Source: Ephydatia muelleri (taxonomy: Eukaryota; Porifera; Demospongiae; Spongillida; Spongillidae). From it: a DNA stretch of 64,000 bases. The DNA lies in assembly GCA_013339895.1 (NCBI GenBank), contig JABACO010000005.1, forward strand, positions 2,164,950 through 2,228,949, read 5' to 3'. The notes beneath the pieces were generated by a model. That model saw only the letters and a list, made by a program, of their open reading frames with translations. It did not search any database and was not told where the DNA came from. Positions within the stretch are counted from its first letter, which is position 1. Every line of letters starts with the position of its first letter. Shown one piece after another: positions 10,247-21,087 of this stretch. A program made the translations under genes and the position numbers.

Positions 10247-13200
10247 CTGGCTGTCCATCCTTTAACATCAACTACCCACCAATGAGAACACTCCTCTGTC
10301 CTGGAGGCATCATCACCTACACATGTGCCTTCAGCTCAAGACATGGTGGACAGGATCTGGCTTCCGGTGCCCATCCTATGCTGGTTCCCCTGCAAATACA
10401 ATCGCACTCTCACAACCAGCAAGTGGCTATGGTACACTAAATACAGTACCAGTATCATGTGGTAACCTCTCTGCTGTAATGACCAACATCAGTGGAACAT
10501 GCTACACCTCTGTCCTCACCATACCTACTCCTCAATATTTCAATGGAACCACAGTCACGTGCAAAGTTGGCACTACTGATGATCTCATTGGCAGTGATAC
10601 ACTGAACATACAACTGGCAAGTAAGTTACATGATGTCCTTCGCTTGATAAGATAGATGTAGGTTGAGGAATATTATCCATGTGAGTGTTACATGTACATG
10701 TAATAATTTCATCAATGTTCGATTTTATTCACAACATTTTGGCTTCTATTGTACAGCTACACTGTTACAAGTGTAATAGATAACAAGATACTTCAAATTA
10801 GTAGCCCGCAGAGCTAATGTCAAGTCCCCATACGTGGTTGGGCATAGCATAATGCTCTCATTTTGGGATTGGTGGTATGTTGTAGGCATGTGTCATGGCC
10901 ACATGATGAGGCAGGGGTATTTACAGTGTATGGGTTGTAGAGTGAGAAGATTCAGACTAGGTCACTGTGCACGTGTTCCTGCTCTACATGTATGGTGTTT
11001 CAGTTTTGTATGTTCCTGATAACTAGTCTATACATCTGAATCAGGTGATGTCACTAGTTACACAGACCAGACCACCCAATTACTGGCAATGTGTGTGACT
11101 TTCAGTTGGAGTTTGCATTTAGTTTTCCACACATAAGTAATGTTGGTTGCTCTGAGCTGATGTGGGTCCATTGCCCCTAGTATACGGCCATGTCTGGTGT
11201 GTATGTCCATGTCTGGTGCGTATGTGTGTGGGCACAAACATGTGTTTCGTATGCATGCCATGTTGGCTATGTTATATGTCGTGCACAGCTACCCTCACTA
11301 TCGTGGGATATGTGGTTGGGTATAGGAGTGTATATCCCTGTGAGAACAAGACCTCATAAATATGTGCAGATGGTCACAGCTCATGTGGTATGTACATACA
11401 GTGGACAGTGATGTTGTGTGAAGTGCTTACATGTAGACTTGTGACTCATCCAACTGTGTAATAACTTTTGTTTTATTAGCTCCTCCAAGTGCTCCAACCA
11501 TTACATCACTGATCAGCACCTATTCAGGCCACCTAACAGTGACCTGGACATCTGTTCCCACTGCTACCAGCTACAATGTCAGTATCAATGACAGTGTCAA
11601 CACACTGGTCCCCATCCCATCCACCGGAGCACCACAGTACACATTCACTGGACTGACCAATAACACAGTCTACACTGTCTCAGTGGTGGCCATCAACTGT
11701 GCTGGGAGCAGTAGTCCTGCAACAGTGACAGGTACTAATATGATACAATTCCTTTTGTAAATGGGGGCTTAAAATCAAGCTATTGCACTGATATTTTCAG
11801 ATAATTTAAAAGTTAAATGTTGCAGAAATACCTTATATGAATCAAATCTCCCTACCCTGTAACTGAGGCTGTGTCCAAGGAAGCTAAAACTGGTTCATAG
11901 TTTGCATGCTAATGAAGGATGGACTATCAGGCATCTGCATTAGCTATGGTGGCAGAATTGGTGTTGTTTTTTTCCTAGTGGTTGTCTCTTCTCAAATCCT
12001 GGATTTCTTTTACCTCCTTTTATAATCTGAAGTGGCATACTTGCAATCGTTGAAAGAACACAAAGTAATTCCATGGGGTGGAGCAATTGTAGGAGGATTG
12101 GAACCAGTGCTAGAAATAGAGGGAATTTAAAAATTGCTTGTGGTTGTTTCGTTTGCAGTATGTACAAAGTTTGTTTGCAGTATGGACAAAGTTATAAAAA
12201 CTGTACAGATTGTTCATACCAATTTGCAGATACATGTATAAAATCTGTCTATTGCTATGTATTGCCATACAGTGTACTTATAAAAACGCATATTAATTAC
12301 TATTTTACTCTAAGCTACCATTAGTTGCATAGCCTTCATTACTATTGAGATTAAGAGTACAAGCAACCCAGATAATCAGCCTCCATGGTGTGATTAATAA
12401 AAAGATGAGTATTATTATCATGAATTATAGGGCTGCATGCACCAAAAAATGGTTTCATCATAGTATTGAAATTCTTGTAGTGTTAACACCTCTGCCGTAC
12501 CACAATCATCGACACTATTAACAACACCACACCACCACTATCAGGTCGGCCATCTTAATGAGTTGTAGCTTGTGGCTAGTCATATATACATGTAGTCCCT
12601 CCCCTCCCCCTCCCTCGCCCCTCCCCCTCCCCTCCCCTCGGCCTCACCCCCTCCCCTCCCCTCCCACCTCCCCCTGACCGGTTCCCCTCGCCCTCCCCTC
12701 GCCCCTACCTCCCCTCCCTCCCCTCCCCTCCCCTCACCCTCCCCCCATCCCCTCCCCTCCCCTCCGCTCCCCTCGCCCTCCCCCTCCCTCCCCTCCCCTC
12801 CCCTCTCCCCTCCCCTCCGCCTACCCCCCTCACTCCCCTCCCCTCCCCGCCCCTCACCGCTCCCCGCCCCTCCCCCGCCACTCCCTCCCTCCCCTCCCCG
12901 TCGAACCTCCCCTCCCCTCCGCCCTCCCTCCCTCCCCTCCCTCTCCCCTCCCTCCCCTCCCCTTCCCTCCCCTCCCCTCCCCTCCCCTCCCCAGGCCCCT
13001 CGCCCATCGGACCCCATCCCCTCCCCTTCTCCCCTCCCCTCCCCTCACTCCCCTCCCCTTCCCCATCCCCTCCCATCCCCTCCCTCCCTCCCCTCCCCTC
13101 CCTCCCCTCCCTTCCCCTCCCCTCCCCTCACCCCTCCCCTACTCTCCCTCCCCCCCTCCCCCTCCTCCTTCCCCTCCCCTACCCCTCCCCTCCCCCTCCC

Positions 13201-15452
13201 CTCCCCTCGCCCTCCCCTCCCCTCCCGCTCCCCTCCCATACACAACCTCCCCTCCCCTCCCCTCCCCCGCCCTCCCCTCCCTCCCCCTCCCCTCACCCTC
13301 CCTCCCCATCACCCTGCCCCTCCCCTCCCCTCCCCTCCCCCAAACCCTTCCCCTCCCCTCCCCTCTCCCCTCCCCTCCCCTCCCCTCCCCTCCCTGCCCC
13401 CTCCCCTCCCCTCCCCCTCCCCTCTCGTGTATGGGTTGTAGGGGCACAGTAGTGTGTGCACTTAACAGGAATTAAAAGACATGCATCCTTTGCTTTTGGC
13501 AAAGGTTAGATGCTCACTTGTATACATACAAGAGCATTTGCCCACACATGCACATGTGTTTATACACATATGCGCACACAAGCACACACATATACACAGA
13601 TGCACATACACAGAAATGCACATGCCATTTTGTGTTGTTATATTCTCTTCCCACCAGGGAGCTTCATGTATGAGGCAGCCCTCAACCTGGTCCCAATGGG
13701 ATATTCCATAATATAATTGTACACCCCTCTGATGACTAATATCCCCCCAGGAATAAAGCATCTACACCATTCCCCCGAGGACATTTATTTTGGACCTCCT
13801 CTGGACACAACCTGATATAGGATACCCCCTTAGGACATTACCATTGAACCCCCTCTGGACACAACCTGATGTAGGATACCCCCTTAGGTCATTACCATTG
13901 AACCCTCGATGTAGGACATCCCCTTAGGACATTACCATTGAACCCCCTCTGGACACATCTCAATGTAGGACAGCCCCCTAGGACATTACCATTGAACCCC
14001 CTCTGGACACATCCTGATGTAGGATACCCCCTAGATTACCTTTGAAACCCATCCGGACACATCTCACTGTGCGACACCCCTAGGACATTGCCATCATTGC
14101 CATTGGACCCCCCTCTGGACACATCTCACTGCAATAGAACATCCCCCTAGGACGTTACCATTGGACCCCCTCTGGACAACTTTTTGGTCATCAGTAGGGG
14201 TGTACAATTATTTTATGGAATAGCCCAATGGTGATTGCCATTGCAGTTATGCTATTAATTGACTGACTGATTACAAAGGATAAGCTTCTTCATTTGTAAT
14301 TACAAGTGCAGCAGTTAGATTCCTGGCCATATAGTGCATTGAAATCACTGTGACACCCAGATGAGATGGGGATGCTACCAATACAGATACCTTTTTTATT
14401 ATGCACTTAAAATGTTGTTGCAATAATTATATCAAAGAAATGTACACAACTAACACTAACCTTCCATCATGTCTCATTATTTCTTACAGCAAGCTTGTCA
14501 CTTCCAACAAATGAGAACGGATCACCATCAAAATCAACAGCAGCTCATTATGTAGGTATTGGAGTTGGTGTCAGTGTTGGAGCTGTGATACTAGTAGCAT
14601 CAGTGCTGGTGGTGGTGGTCATTGCATCTAGAAAAAGTAAGCATACCAAAATGTTTTATCACCTGTTTAATGTGCCTCCTCTGGTTGCTGTCTAATACAA
14701 ACCAGGATTATCCAAGTACGTATATTTTGTGACAGTTGTTAGTTTTGTTAAAAAGTCATAGCTGATGCCTTTTTACAAGGAACGGTGATTGTTGGTTATT
14801 GCTCAAAAAAAAGCAAATAGATGACTTGAGCAGCAATGCACACACATGTGCTTCAGTATGGAGCACTAATTTAGTGTGGGCTGAAAGGGCACCTTTACTA
14901 ATGTCCCTATGTGGCAATAGTCCAAAAGGGGATTTCCCCTCTTTCACGTCACTTTGCATAATACACACATGCTGACATTTTGATGTGTACTGCTGTGTGG
15001 AATGAATTATGTTTAGCTGAAAGAGCACCTACTAATGCATGTGGAAATAACTTCCAAAGGAATTTGAATTTGAATTTGTTCACAGTAAAAATGTTTCATT
15101 GGTCTGAATAAGTTGTGAGTAGGTCTTAATACCTTTCTCTCACAGTAAACAGAATGAACACACAACAGTAACACTGGAATGACATTGGGGAACAGAGAGA
15201 ACATCATTGAGCGATCAAACCAGTCATGTATGGATGGAGAGAAGGCTATGTCTTCAGGCAACATAACTGTAGCCACCATTTCTCCTTCTGGTACACAGAA
15301 AGAAATGTCTGAACCCACTAACAATGCAGCATATAAAGTATAAATGCTAGTTATTAATAATCTGATGATTGATCACTATCACTGCCATGCTCTTTTAGGT
15401 TGGTGGAGCTATCTATGCTGAAGTAGGACGACCACCAGTGCTTCCTTTGTGA
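10247..15452 (+). CDS. Gene 1: Ig/FN3 transmembrane receptor-like gene, frame-damaged
   Basis: Exons read on the plus strand: Ig-like 10,247-10,620; FN3 11,480-11,731 ([11 protein letters not shown]...LTVTWTSV...[16 protein letters not shown]); TM 14,490-14,636 ([20 protein letters not shown], then SRK); tail about 15,169-15,337; last exon 15,399-15,452 ([16 protein letters not shown], stop TGA). Ig, FN3 and TM borders are phase 1. The Ig exon carries TYPP-like [18 protein letters not shown] and GTTVTC as in genes 2 and 3, but lacks 16 nt after the B-strand Cys, so its frame shifts and length (374) is not a multiple of three. The tail exon also needs a phase that the TM exon does not supply, so an extra small exon or damage is likely. 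The tail holds AAYKV and IYAEV tyrosine motifs plus a Pro-rich end. Presumed cell-surface receptor; ligand unknown. Its TM and tail differ from those of genes 2-5. Confidence 0.65.
10621..11479 (+). other. Gene 1 intron between Ig and FN3 exons
   Basis: Starts GTAAGT and ends TTTTATTAG. It holds only GT/AC-rich low-complexity sequence. No repeat partner or internal exon was recognised. Confidence 0.6.
12590..13433. repeat. (CCCCT)n pentanucleotide tract in gene 1 intron
   Basis: About 840 bp of pyrimidine-only DNA built from CCCCT with scattered CCCT, CCT and single-base variants. The minus strand is the purine partner GGGGA, with many runs of four G that could form G-quadruplexes or triplexes. 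The Gly/Arg/Glu-rich frames on the minus strand come from the repeat. It lies in the long FN3-to-TM intron of gene 1. A purer 340-bp sister tract is at 18.3 kb. Confidence 0.95.
13552..13615. repeat. Imperfect (CA)n stretch
   Basis: ACACA-rich, interrupted by ATG and TAT, within the same intron of gene 1. Low-complexity sequence. Confidence 0.75.
13700..14223. mobile_element. TIR element with internal 54-bp minisatellite
   Basis: The left end ATATTCCATAATATAATTGT, then ACACCCCTCTGATGAC, is mirrored at the right by GTCATCAGTAGGGGTGTACA and TTATTTTATGGAATAG, giving TIRs of about 40 bp. CCCAATGG flanks both sides (13,692-13,699 and 14,224-14,231), an 8-bp target duplication. Between the TIRs are about seven tandem units of roughly 54 bp with the core GGACATTACCATTGAACCCC and CTCTGGACACA. 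It is non-coding. The 8-bp duplication suits hAT or P-type elements, but the superfamily is unassigned. It lies in the FN3-to-TM intron of gene 1. Confidence 0.8.
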
Positions 15453-15555
15453 GCACCCAACCCTCCAGAACTGTCTGATGTGACATATAGCCTTCTACAG
15501 CAACCCACATACATGTGCACTACAATTACCTAGAACCATGTGTGTACTGTATGTG
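14955..15555 (+). repeat. Inverted duplication, arm 1 (gene 1 3' end)
   Basis: This stretch, covering the last intron sequences and two tail exons of gene 1, reappears in reverse complement at 16,425-16,985 with about 870 bp between the arms. Matching blocks include intron words (GCTGAAAGAGCACC), the exon GGTACACAGAAA region and the last exon. Indels and substitutions are frequent, so the duplication is not recent. Confidence 0.85.
15453..15533 (+). other. Open frame continuing past the gene 1 TGA stop
   Basis: Directly after TGA (15,450-15,452) the same frame stays open for 26 codons and includes SDVTYSLLQQPTY, an ITIM-like V-x-Y-x-x-L motif, then ends at TAG. The inverted copy (minus, below 16,524) also has TGA at this place and keeps LSEVTYSLLQHPTY in frame. 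Either the stop arose before the duplication, or a longer tail is made by read-through or alternative splicing. There is no direct evidence of translation. Confidence 0.35.
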
Positions 15556-15559
15556 TGCA

Positions 15560-16423
15560 TTGATCAGTTACGTGTGCTCTGCATTCAGGCCAAATATTTT
15601 GCATTAGACATTAGAATTAGTTGCATTAAAAAGAGTGATTTTATAAAAAGCTCATACATGTATTTGTGATATTTTAAATCGGTTACCTAAGGAGCCACCT
15701 GACAAAGCTCTAGTCCCCAGGCTCCATAACTCCACTTTCTGTAGGATGCATTGGCCGGAGGGTGCCTGTGTGCACTATATCTTGATGAGGCTCTAGATAT
15801 TCTCTAATAAGCCATCATCCTGTGTCAATAGGAGAAGTCCTTACCGAATGTTGCCATCACGCATCAACCTCACGTGGGTGTGATGGTTGAGTTTGGAAGT
15901 AGCATTACTCCTGATATGCCATGTTGTCATCCTGCTAATGTTTTGGTTCAGGACTAGGTAGGGAGAATCCCCTACAGTTGTTGATGTTACACACTCATTT
16001 CCACTAACTTTAGCATTATTAGATCAAGCCGCTCTGTCCTGCGATAGCAGCAAAAATTAAGGAGTCCCTCAAGTGTTTGGAGTTGGGTTGGATGTGCGGA
16101 CCACTTGCTTTGGAGATGGTGGAATAATTCAAAAGACGCCCTCTCACTATATACTTGTATTTCCATCTCTTCAAAACAAAGAGAGCAAAGATCATTTATA
16201 TTAAGTTCATTCATATTAGATCTTTCAGGAGGGTGCTATTAGCTATAAGTGCAATTTATGTTGTATTTGATGACAGTTTCCCAAGTTAATCATGCACATA
16301 GATGAGCTTTGTTTGTATAAATCTCTTTTCTAAATGCATTGTTCTTCATACAGTATATATAACTACACATAATAGCATTAGCCTGGAAGCAGAGAACATG
16401 TAACGATCACTGTATGAATGCAA
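15560..16423. other. Spacer between inverted arms
   Basis: No gene is recognised. A 75-codon minus frame (15,987-16,214) with a CSLCFEEMEIQ start and several Cys residues has no family I can name, and no splice or start context supports it. Confidence 0.45.
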
Positions 16424-16424
16424 A

Positions 16425-16985
16425 AATACATTACACACATGGTTCCAGGTAGTTGTAATGTATGTATGTGGGATGCTGTAGAAGGCTATATGTCACTTCA
16501 GACAGATTTGGAGAGTTGGGTGCTCACAAAGGAAGCACTGGTGGTTGTCCTATATAGATAGTTCCACCAACCTAAAAAGCATGGAAGTGAAAGCGATCAA
16601 TCATCTAGACTATTAATAACTATTCTTAATACCATGTATGCAGAATTAGCAGTGGGTTCCATTTTTTTCTGTGTACCTGATGGAGAGATGGTGACTATGG
16701 CTATGTTACCTGAGGACATAACCTTCTCTCCATTCATACTTGACTTGTTAGGTTGCCCAATGGTGTTGTTGTTGCATATTTAGTTCTGTTTACCTGCAAG
16801 GGAAAGGTATTAAAACCTACTCACAAGGGTGTTTCTTATTTAGACACTGAGCATGTGCTGTTACTGTTATTCAAATTCCTTCAGAAGTTATTCCACATGC
16901 ATTAGGAGGTGCTCTTTCAGCTACACCCAATTCATTCCAAACAGCAGAACTCATCAAAATGTCAGTATAGTGCATAATGGCAAAT
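16425..16985 (-). pseudogene. Inverted partial copy of gene 1 tail exons
   Basis: Minus-strand counterpart of gene 1 tail: exon-like block about 16,769-16,633 (MNGEKVMSSGNIAIVTISPS, ending ANSAYM before GTATTA) and last exon 16,571-16,524 (VGGTIYIGQPPVLPL, TGA). Relative to gene 1 the last exon lacks six nucleotides, so the AE of IYAEV is gone. TM, FN3 and Ig exons are absent upstream, where a pogo-like remnant lies instead. It is therefore a truncated duplicate, unlikely to be expressed as a receptor. Confidence 0.75.
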
Positions 16986-17026
16986 AATCACTATATGCTA
17001 TTGTCAACAACAATAGAGTGCTACCG

Positions 17027-17640
17027 CTAATTAAGCAGTTTGTTGCAATACACATTAGGCACATGACTGTACACTGCTGCCCCTTCCTTTGCCACTCCTG
17101 AACACAGAACTTCTTTTTTGCTCTGGTCAATCTGTCCATTTCTTTTTCTGGATGGCACACTTCCAATCTGCTCAGGAAGCAAATGTTGCACTACATTAGG
17201 AGCAACAAGGGCCCGCTTCAGCTCACTGTTTTCTATCCTAAGCCTTTCAACCTCTGTAAGGACTGGCTTGTGCTGTCTTTTGTACTTTATGTTTTCAAGC
17301 AATGGGAGTGCAGTTGGGTCCTCAATGAAAGGCGTAGAGATTAGGGCAGAGGAATTGCCTGCTGCAGCCTCAACAGCCTAACGTGGAGAAAGTTTGTCCT
17401 TTGGTACAGCACTGAGGCCTATCAATGAGAGATGCCAGCAGCCCTAAATGCCCCCTTTATGTTCTCAGGAGCAAAAGCATTTTGCCAAGCAGGCTTTATC
17501 AATGGGGGAACATCAGAGCGTACAATTACTTCAGAGGCGCTTATAGCATCACAAAATGCTTTATGTATTCCTTTTTAAGAACATTGAAGCAGCTTAGGTC
17601 CAGTGGCTGAAGTATGTGTGCTTTCTTCATTATTTTCTGT
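17027..17640 (-). mobile_element. pogo-like transposase C-terminal remnant
   Basis: The minus strand shows the C-terminal part of a DDE_1 (pogo/Tigger/jerky, Tc1-mariner superfamily) transposase: AHILQPLDLSCFNVLKKEY, then about 35 residues on, PAWQNAFAPENIKGAFRAAG, then a leucine-rich coiled-coil tail (VERLRIENSELKRALV) to a stop at 17,027. At least two frame changes interrupt it. An AG at 17,380-17,381 (minus) could be an acceptor for the tail part. The catalytic Asp residues lie upstream in the family and are not visible here. It is a cut-and-paste transposon fossil with no TIRs found. Confidence 0.75.
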
Positions 17641-17649
17641 CCTTATTTA

Positions 17650-18336
17650 ATAATCTAATTCAAACTTCAAAACTAGACTCGATGCTTCTGAAGAATATGA
17701 TGATGAATCAGTCACATCATGTGGAGCATCTAAGTTGATCAGGCTAGTTTGGTTTCCAATTTTAATCAAGGCAGAATTATGCAATTATAACACTTTGTGT
17801 AGTGTCTGCAAAGGAATAATTATTAGAGCAAGTTTTGTATTATTTCAATTGCTCATTGCAAATAATAAAATCATATGCCTTCAAACAGACTTTTCTATAA
17901 TAATACATGCAAATTAAATATCAGACATGCCATGATTAGCTACAGCATCGATGTTGAGTATAGATGAACTTGTTGATTGATTTCCTTCCATTCATGGAAC
18001 ACTATGAAATGTATACATTCACTGATGTGTCAGTGGTCAAGTTGCCTTATCCATCATCCTGATATGCTTCATGCATGTCCTGTTTATGTATCGGCTCAGG
18101 ATTGGGTGTGGCCAAACACACAGCTTTTGACACCTGAGTCTAGCATTATGTATTTGAGCTAGTATATATTATGCCCCACCCACTTATAAAAACAGAGACA
18201 TTGGAACATACTAATGCATTTTATAGAGCAATTCATTATAATTCGCTGTCTGTTTCATGGGCTATAATGCTGAAAGGGAAAGAGTTCAAAGTTGGGCGGT
18301 GCATAATGGTAGTGGTTATTTTGGAAATCCTCCTCC
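17650..18336. other. Non-coding stretch
   Basis: AT-rich. No continuation of the pogo-like catalytic core could be read, and no gene or paired repeat was seen. Confidence 0.5.
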
Positions 18337-18672
18337 ACTCCCCTCCCTCCCCCCTCCCCTCCCTCCCCTCCCCTCCCCTCCCCTCCCCTCCCTCCCCTCC
18401 ACCTCCCCTCCCCTCCCCTCCCCTCCCCTCCCCTCCCCTCCCCTCCCCTCCCCATCCCCTCCCCTCCCCTCCCCATCCCCTCCCCTTCCCCTCCCCTCCC
18501 CTCCCCTCCCCTCCCCTCCCCTCCCCCTCCCCTCCCTCCCCTCCCCTCCCCTCCCCTCCCCTCCCCTCCCCTCCCCTCCCCTCCCCTCCCCTCCCCTCCC
18601 CTCCCCTCCCTCCCCTCCCCTCCCCTCCCCTCCCTCCCCTCCCCTCCCCTCCCCTCCCCTCCCCTCCCTCCT
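18337..18672. repeat. (CCCCT)n pentanucleotide tract
   Basis: About 336 bp of nearly pure CCCCT units with a few CCCT, CCAT and CCTT variants. It is much more regular than the 12.6-kb tract, so younger or more recently expanded. The Pro/Leu/Ser-rich plus frames and Gly/Arg/Glu-rich minus frames are artefacts of the repeat. Confidence 0.95.
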
Positions 18673-19470
18673 GCATCCTTTCTATGTACATATGCACAGA
18701 GCTGTAGATTAGAACTCTACCATCCCCACAACGGCTGATGGATCAACCATGCCTACCAACAGCTTTTTATGCAATATCTCTCTCTATCATTATCAGTAGT
18801 CAGGGAGGCAGCTGGTGTAAGCATTGTGGTGTTAGCCCTGGTCCTGCTGATGTGAAGATGTATCATGTTACTCTTCATCGTGTTGCAATAGTTATTAAGA
18901 TACATATTTTTAGCAGTACTAGTGTGTCATTTTGATTCTCAGTGATGCTTCAGTATATATCACCTTGGAGCATGTATGTGTGTTGGCTGATTTCTATTTA
19001 ACAATAGATGGGACGGTGTCCAGCACAATCACCCTTCTGGAGTATAAATTTTATCACTAATTGTACGTTACTCAATGTAGCATATATCACAACGGTTTGA
19101 TGTTTTCCTTTCAAATTTCGTACACTTGTTCACACTAATTTCTCTGTGTGCAAACCGATTTTGGTGCTCTACATATCTACCATGCCATGGTTGCAAAGGT
19201 CTCTAACCCAATGGGTTAGAATTCCACACTTCTCCAGATACGAGTGATGATAACACGCAGTGTTGCCGCGGCCAGCCATGGCCGTCCCGAGTCGTCAAAA
19301 ATTGCCGATTTTTATGCTGACCGTCAGTGATCGTGAACCGCCAACATGCCTGGCCGTCTGAGCCGGGAAGTACGGTGGCCGTCATATACTTGGCGGCTGA
19401 CCGTCAAAAATATGAGCCGCGGTTTTTGACGGTCACTAATTCTTAATTAAACTGCAATTATAACAGACAC

Positions 19471-19968
19471 AATTGGGACAGTTCACGAGAAAATTGCACC
19501 ACTCATATATTATAAAAATGTTATAAAAATGCATCACGTTTGCATCGCTATAACTTCGCTCAATGTATGGGGAGGCGGGGATTATTACATTGGCGCGAAT
19601 CAAGCGGGAAAACGTGCACGTAGTTTATTCAACTGTATCTCCGTAACAGATGGCATAAAAATTAACGAACAGAACAAATAGATAGGTATAGGACCTCTCT
19701 ACCTACATACCGAATTTGAAGCGATTTGACCGCTCCTACACGAAGTTATGGTAGTTTTGAACCCCAGGGGGTATCGCACGTAGGAACGTCGGCACGGATA
19801 TAGTCCAAGACCCAAAAATGCATTTTACTGTAGAGAAATGGTGTAGTATGAAGTGGTGAAAATAGGATGTCGATAGCGTTAATCGTTGGGAAGTTATAGC
19901 GATGCAAACGTGATGCATTTTTATAACAATATATGAGTGGTGCAATTTTCTCGTGAACTGTCCCAATT
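19471..19968. mobile_element. Foldback element nested in the hAT element
   Basis: AATTGGGACAGTTCACGAGA at the left is mirrored by TCTCGTGAACTGTCCCAATT at the right. Complementarity continues about 80 bp inward (through GCATCACGTTTGCATCGCTA). A non-coding middle is shared with 1,316-1,690. Because the ends include AATT on both sides, an AATT target duplication cannot be separated from the repeat. Long TIRs and small size fit a MITE. Confidence 0.85.
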
Positions 19969-20282
19969 ATTGAGATTGAACATAAACATAAACATATAAC
20001 ATAAACTACATGCTACATCCCATAAAGTGTTTTGAATAGACCCCTTGTTAAGAAGAACTACACCTTTGGGATAGAGGAAGCTATATCTGTTTTCGCGTGT
20101 GTGATTGGAGTTTTGAGATTTCACCGTCGCGTAAAGTATAGCGCGCTGTATTACATGTATGGCCGACACGACGATCGTAAAGAACCCGATTGATTCTAAT
20201 TAGGAGGAAGAAAACTGATCCATCTGCCAACTCCCCCGGTTTTCCCACATTTCCCACATTCCACAATTTCCCCACAGTCTCT

Positions 20283-20417
20283 AAAATGGCACTAAAGTAT
20301 CTGGCTATTCCAGCATCAGGTACACCATCAGAGCGAACTAAACTAATACTTGAACGCAAAAGATGGAGAATGGACTCTGCCCGGCTAGAAAGAGTTTTGC
20401 TGTTACGTTGTGTTTAA
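20283..20417 (+). pseudogene. hAT transposase dimerisation-domain fragment
   Basis: The frame KMALKYLAIPASGTPSERTK, followed by RKRWRMDSARLERVLLLRCV and a stop, matches the C-terminal hAT dimerisation motif (family pattern A-x-x-Y-L-A-I-P-A-x-S-x-P-S-E-R, then K-R-x-R-L and L-L-F-L). The FSxAG segment usual after PSER is lost. CCCACAG just before it could be a splice acceptor. It agrees with the hAT-type TIRs and target duplication around it. No BED finger or catalytic core is present. Confidence 0.8.
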
Positions 20418-21087
20418 ACTTTAAACATATACTCTTCCTAGGTGTTTATACAGCTGTTCTTATTATTCAAACAAAATTCATTATTATTTACACGCAATTT
20501 TACTGATGATGCTTACATGCAAGCTTGTACAGGTAATTAATTCCCAGCCCTTGATGGTTGACCGCCGACCGTGACCGCCAAACTCGAGATTTGACGGTTT
20601 TGGCGGTCAGAAATGGCCGTGACCGTGTCGGATAGGCTGCAAACGGTTGGCCGTGGCCGTGACCTGGAAGGATTGATGCCGGCCATGACCGTGACCGTCA
20701 GGGGTCTAATCCGGTCAGCCGGCCGTCCGGGACTTGTTCCAATTAGTCAGCCGCGGCAACACTGAATTAATTAACACGTCAAATTCGGAGTGTACATAGA
20801 AGAGTCGTGTAGCTATTGATTTCTGCTTTTCGTTACGGAGATATAGATTTTCAAAGTAGCTCTTCATTTCTCGCCACTCACGTTAGCAACCGATGCGATT
20901 GTGTAATGGACACGCCTTATGAACCTGGCCCGCTTTGAACTATCGCTCAACTAGCTGCTACCGCTTGGAAGTTGGCACCACATTCCACAGCACCACATTC
21001 CACACTATCACAAAACAATATTGTGCGGCTCAGTTTATAATGAATATAATTATAAAGTCCCAATTACGGACAGTGTGGCCATCCACA

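Larger units (their letters stand above)
19258..20764 (+). mobile_element. hAT element inserted in an older repeat
   Basis: TIRs CAGTGTTGCCGCGGC (19,258-19,272) and GCCGCGGCAACACTG (20,750-20,764). The flanks share TAACACG (19,251-19,257 and 20,772-20,778), part of an 8-bp hAT-type target duplication; AATTAA is extra on the right. GACGGTCA / TGACCGTC words are densely repeated in both subterminal regions (19,300-19,440 and 20,560-20,730), as expected for transposase binding sites. Inside are a second foldback element (19,471-19,968) and a hAT transposase scrap (20,283-20,417). Most of the transposase is missing, so it is non-autonomous. Confidence 0.85.
19005..20990 (+). mobile_element. Dispersed repeat split by a hAT insertion (host copy)
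   Basis: The halves 19,005-19,257 and 20,772-20,970 together match, in reverse complement, the single stretch at 29,690-30,170. Shared words include TCTAACCCAATGGGTTAGA and CACCAAAATCGGTTTGCAC on the left, and CAAATTCGGAGTGTACATAG and GTTGCTAACGTGAG on the right. The 29.7-kb copy gives the empty site and so dates the hAT insertion after this repeat. No coding potential or clear TIR was seen. Confidence 0.85.

Noticed and set aside
12580-13502. Long Gly/Arg/Glu-rich open frames on the minus strand
   Set aside because: They follow directly from the (CCCCT)n repeat, are open in several frames and show no start context or domain.
18171-18712. Pro-rich 178- and 151-codon frames
   Set aside because: Artefacts of the pentanucleotide tract; both frames and the opposite strand are open alike.
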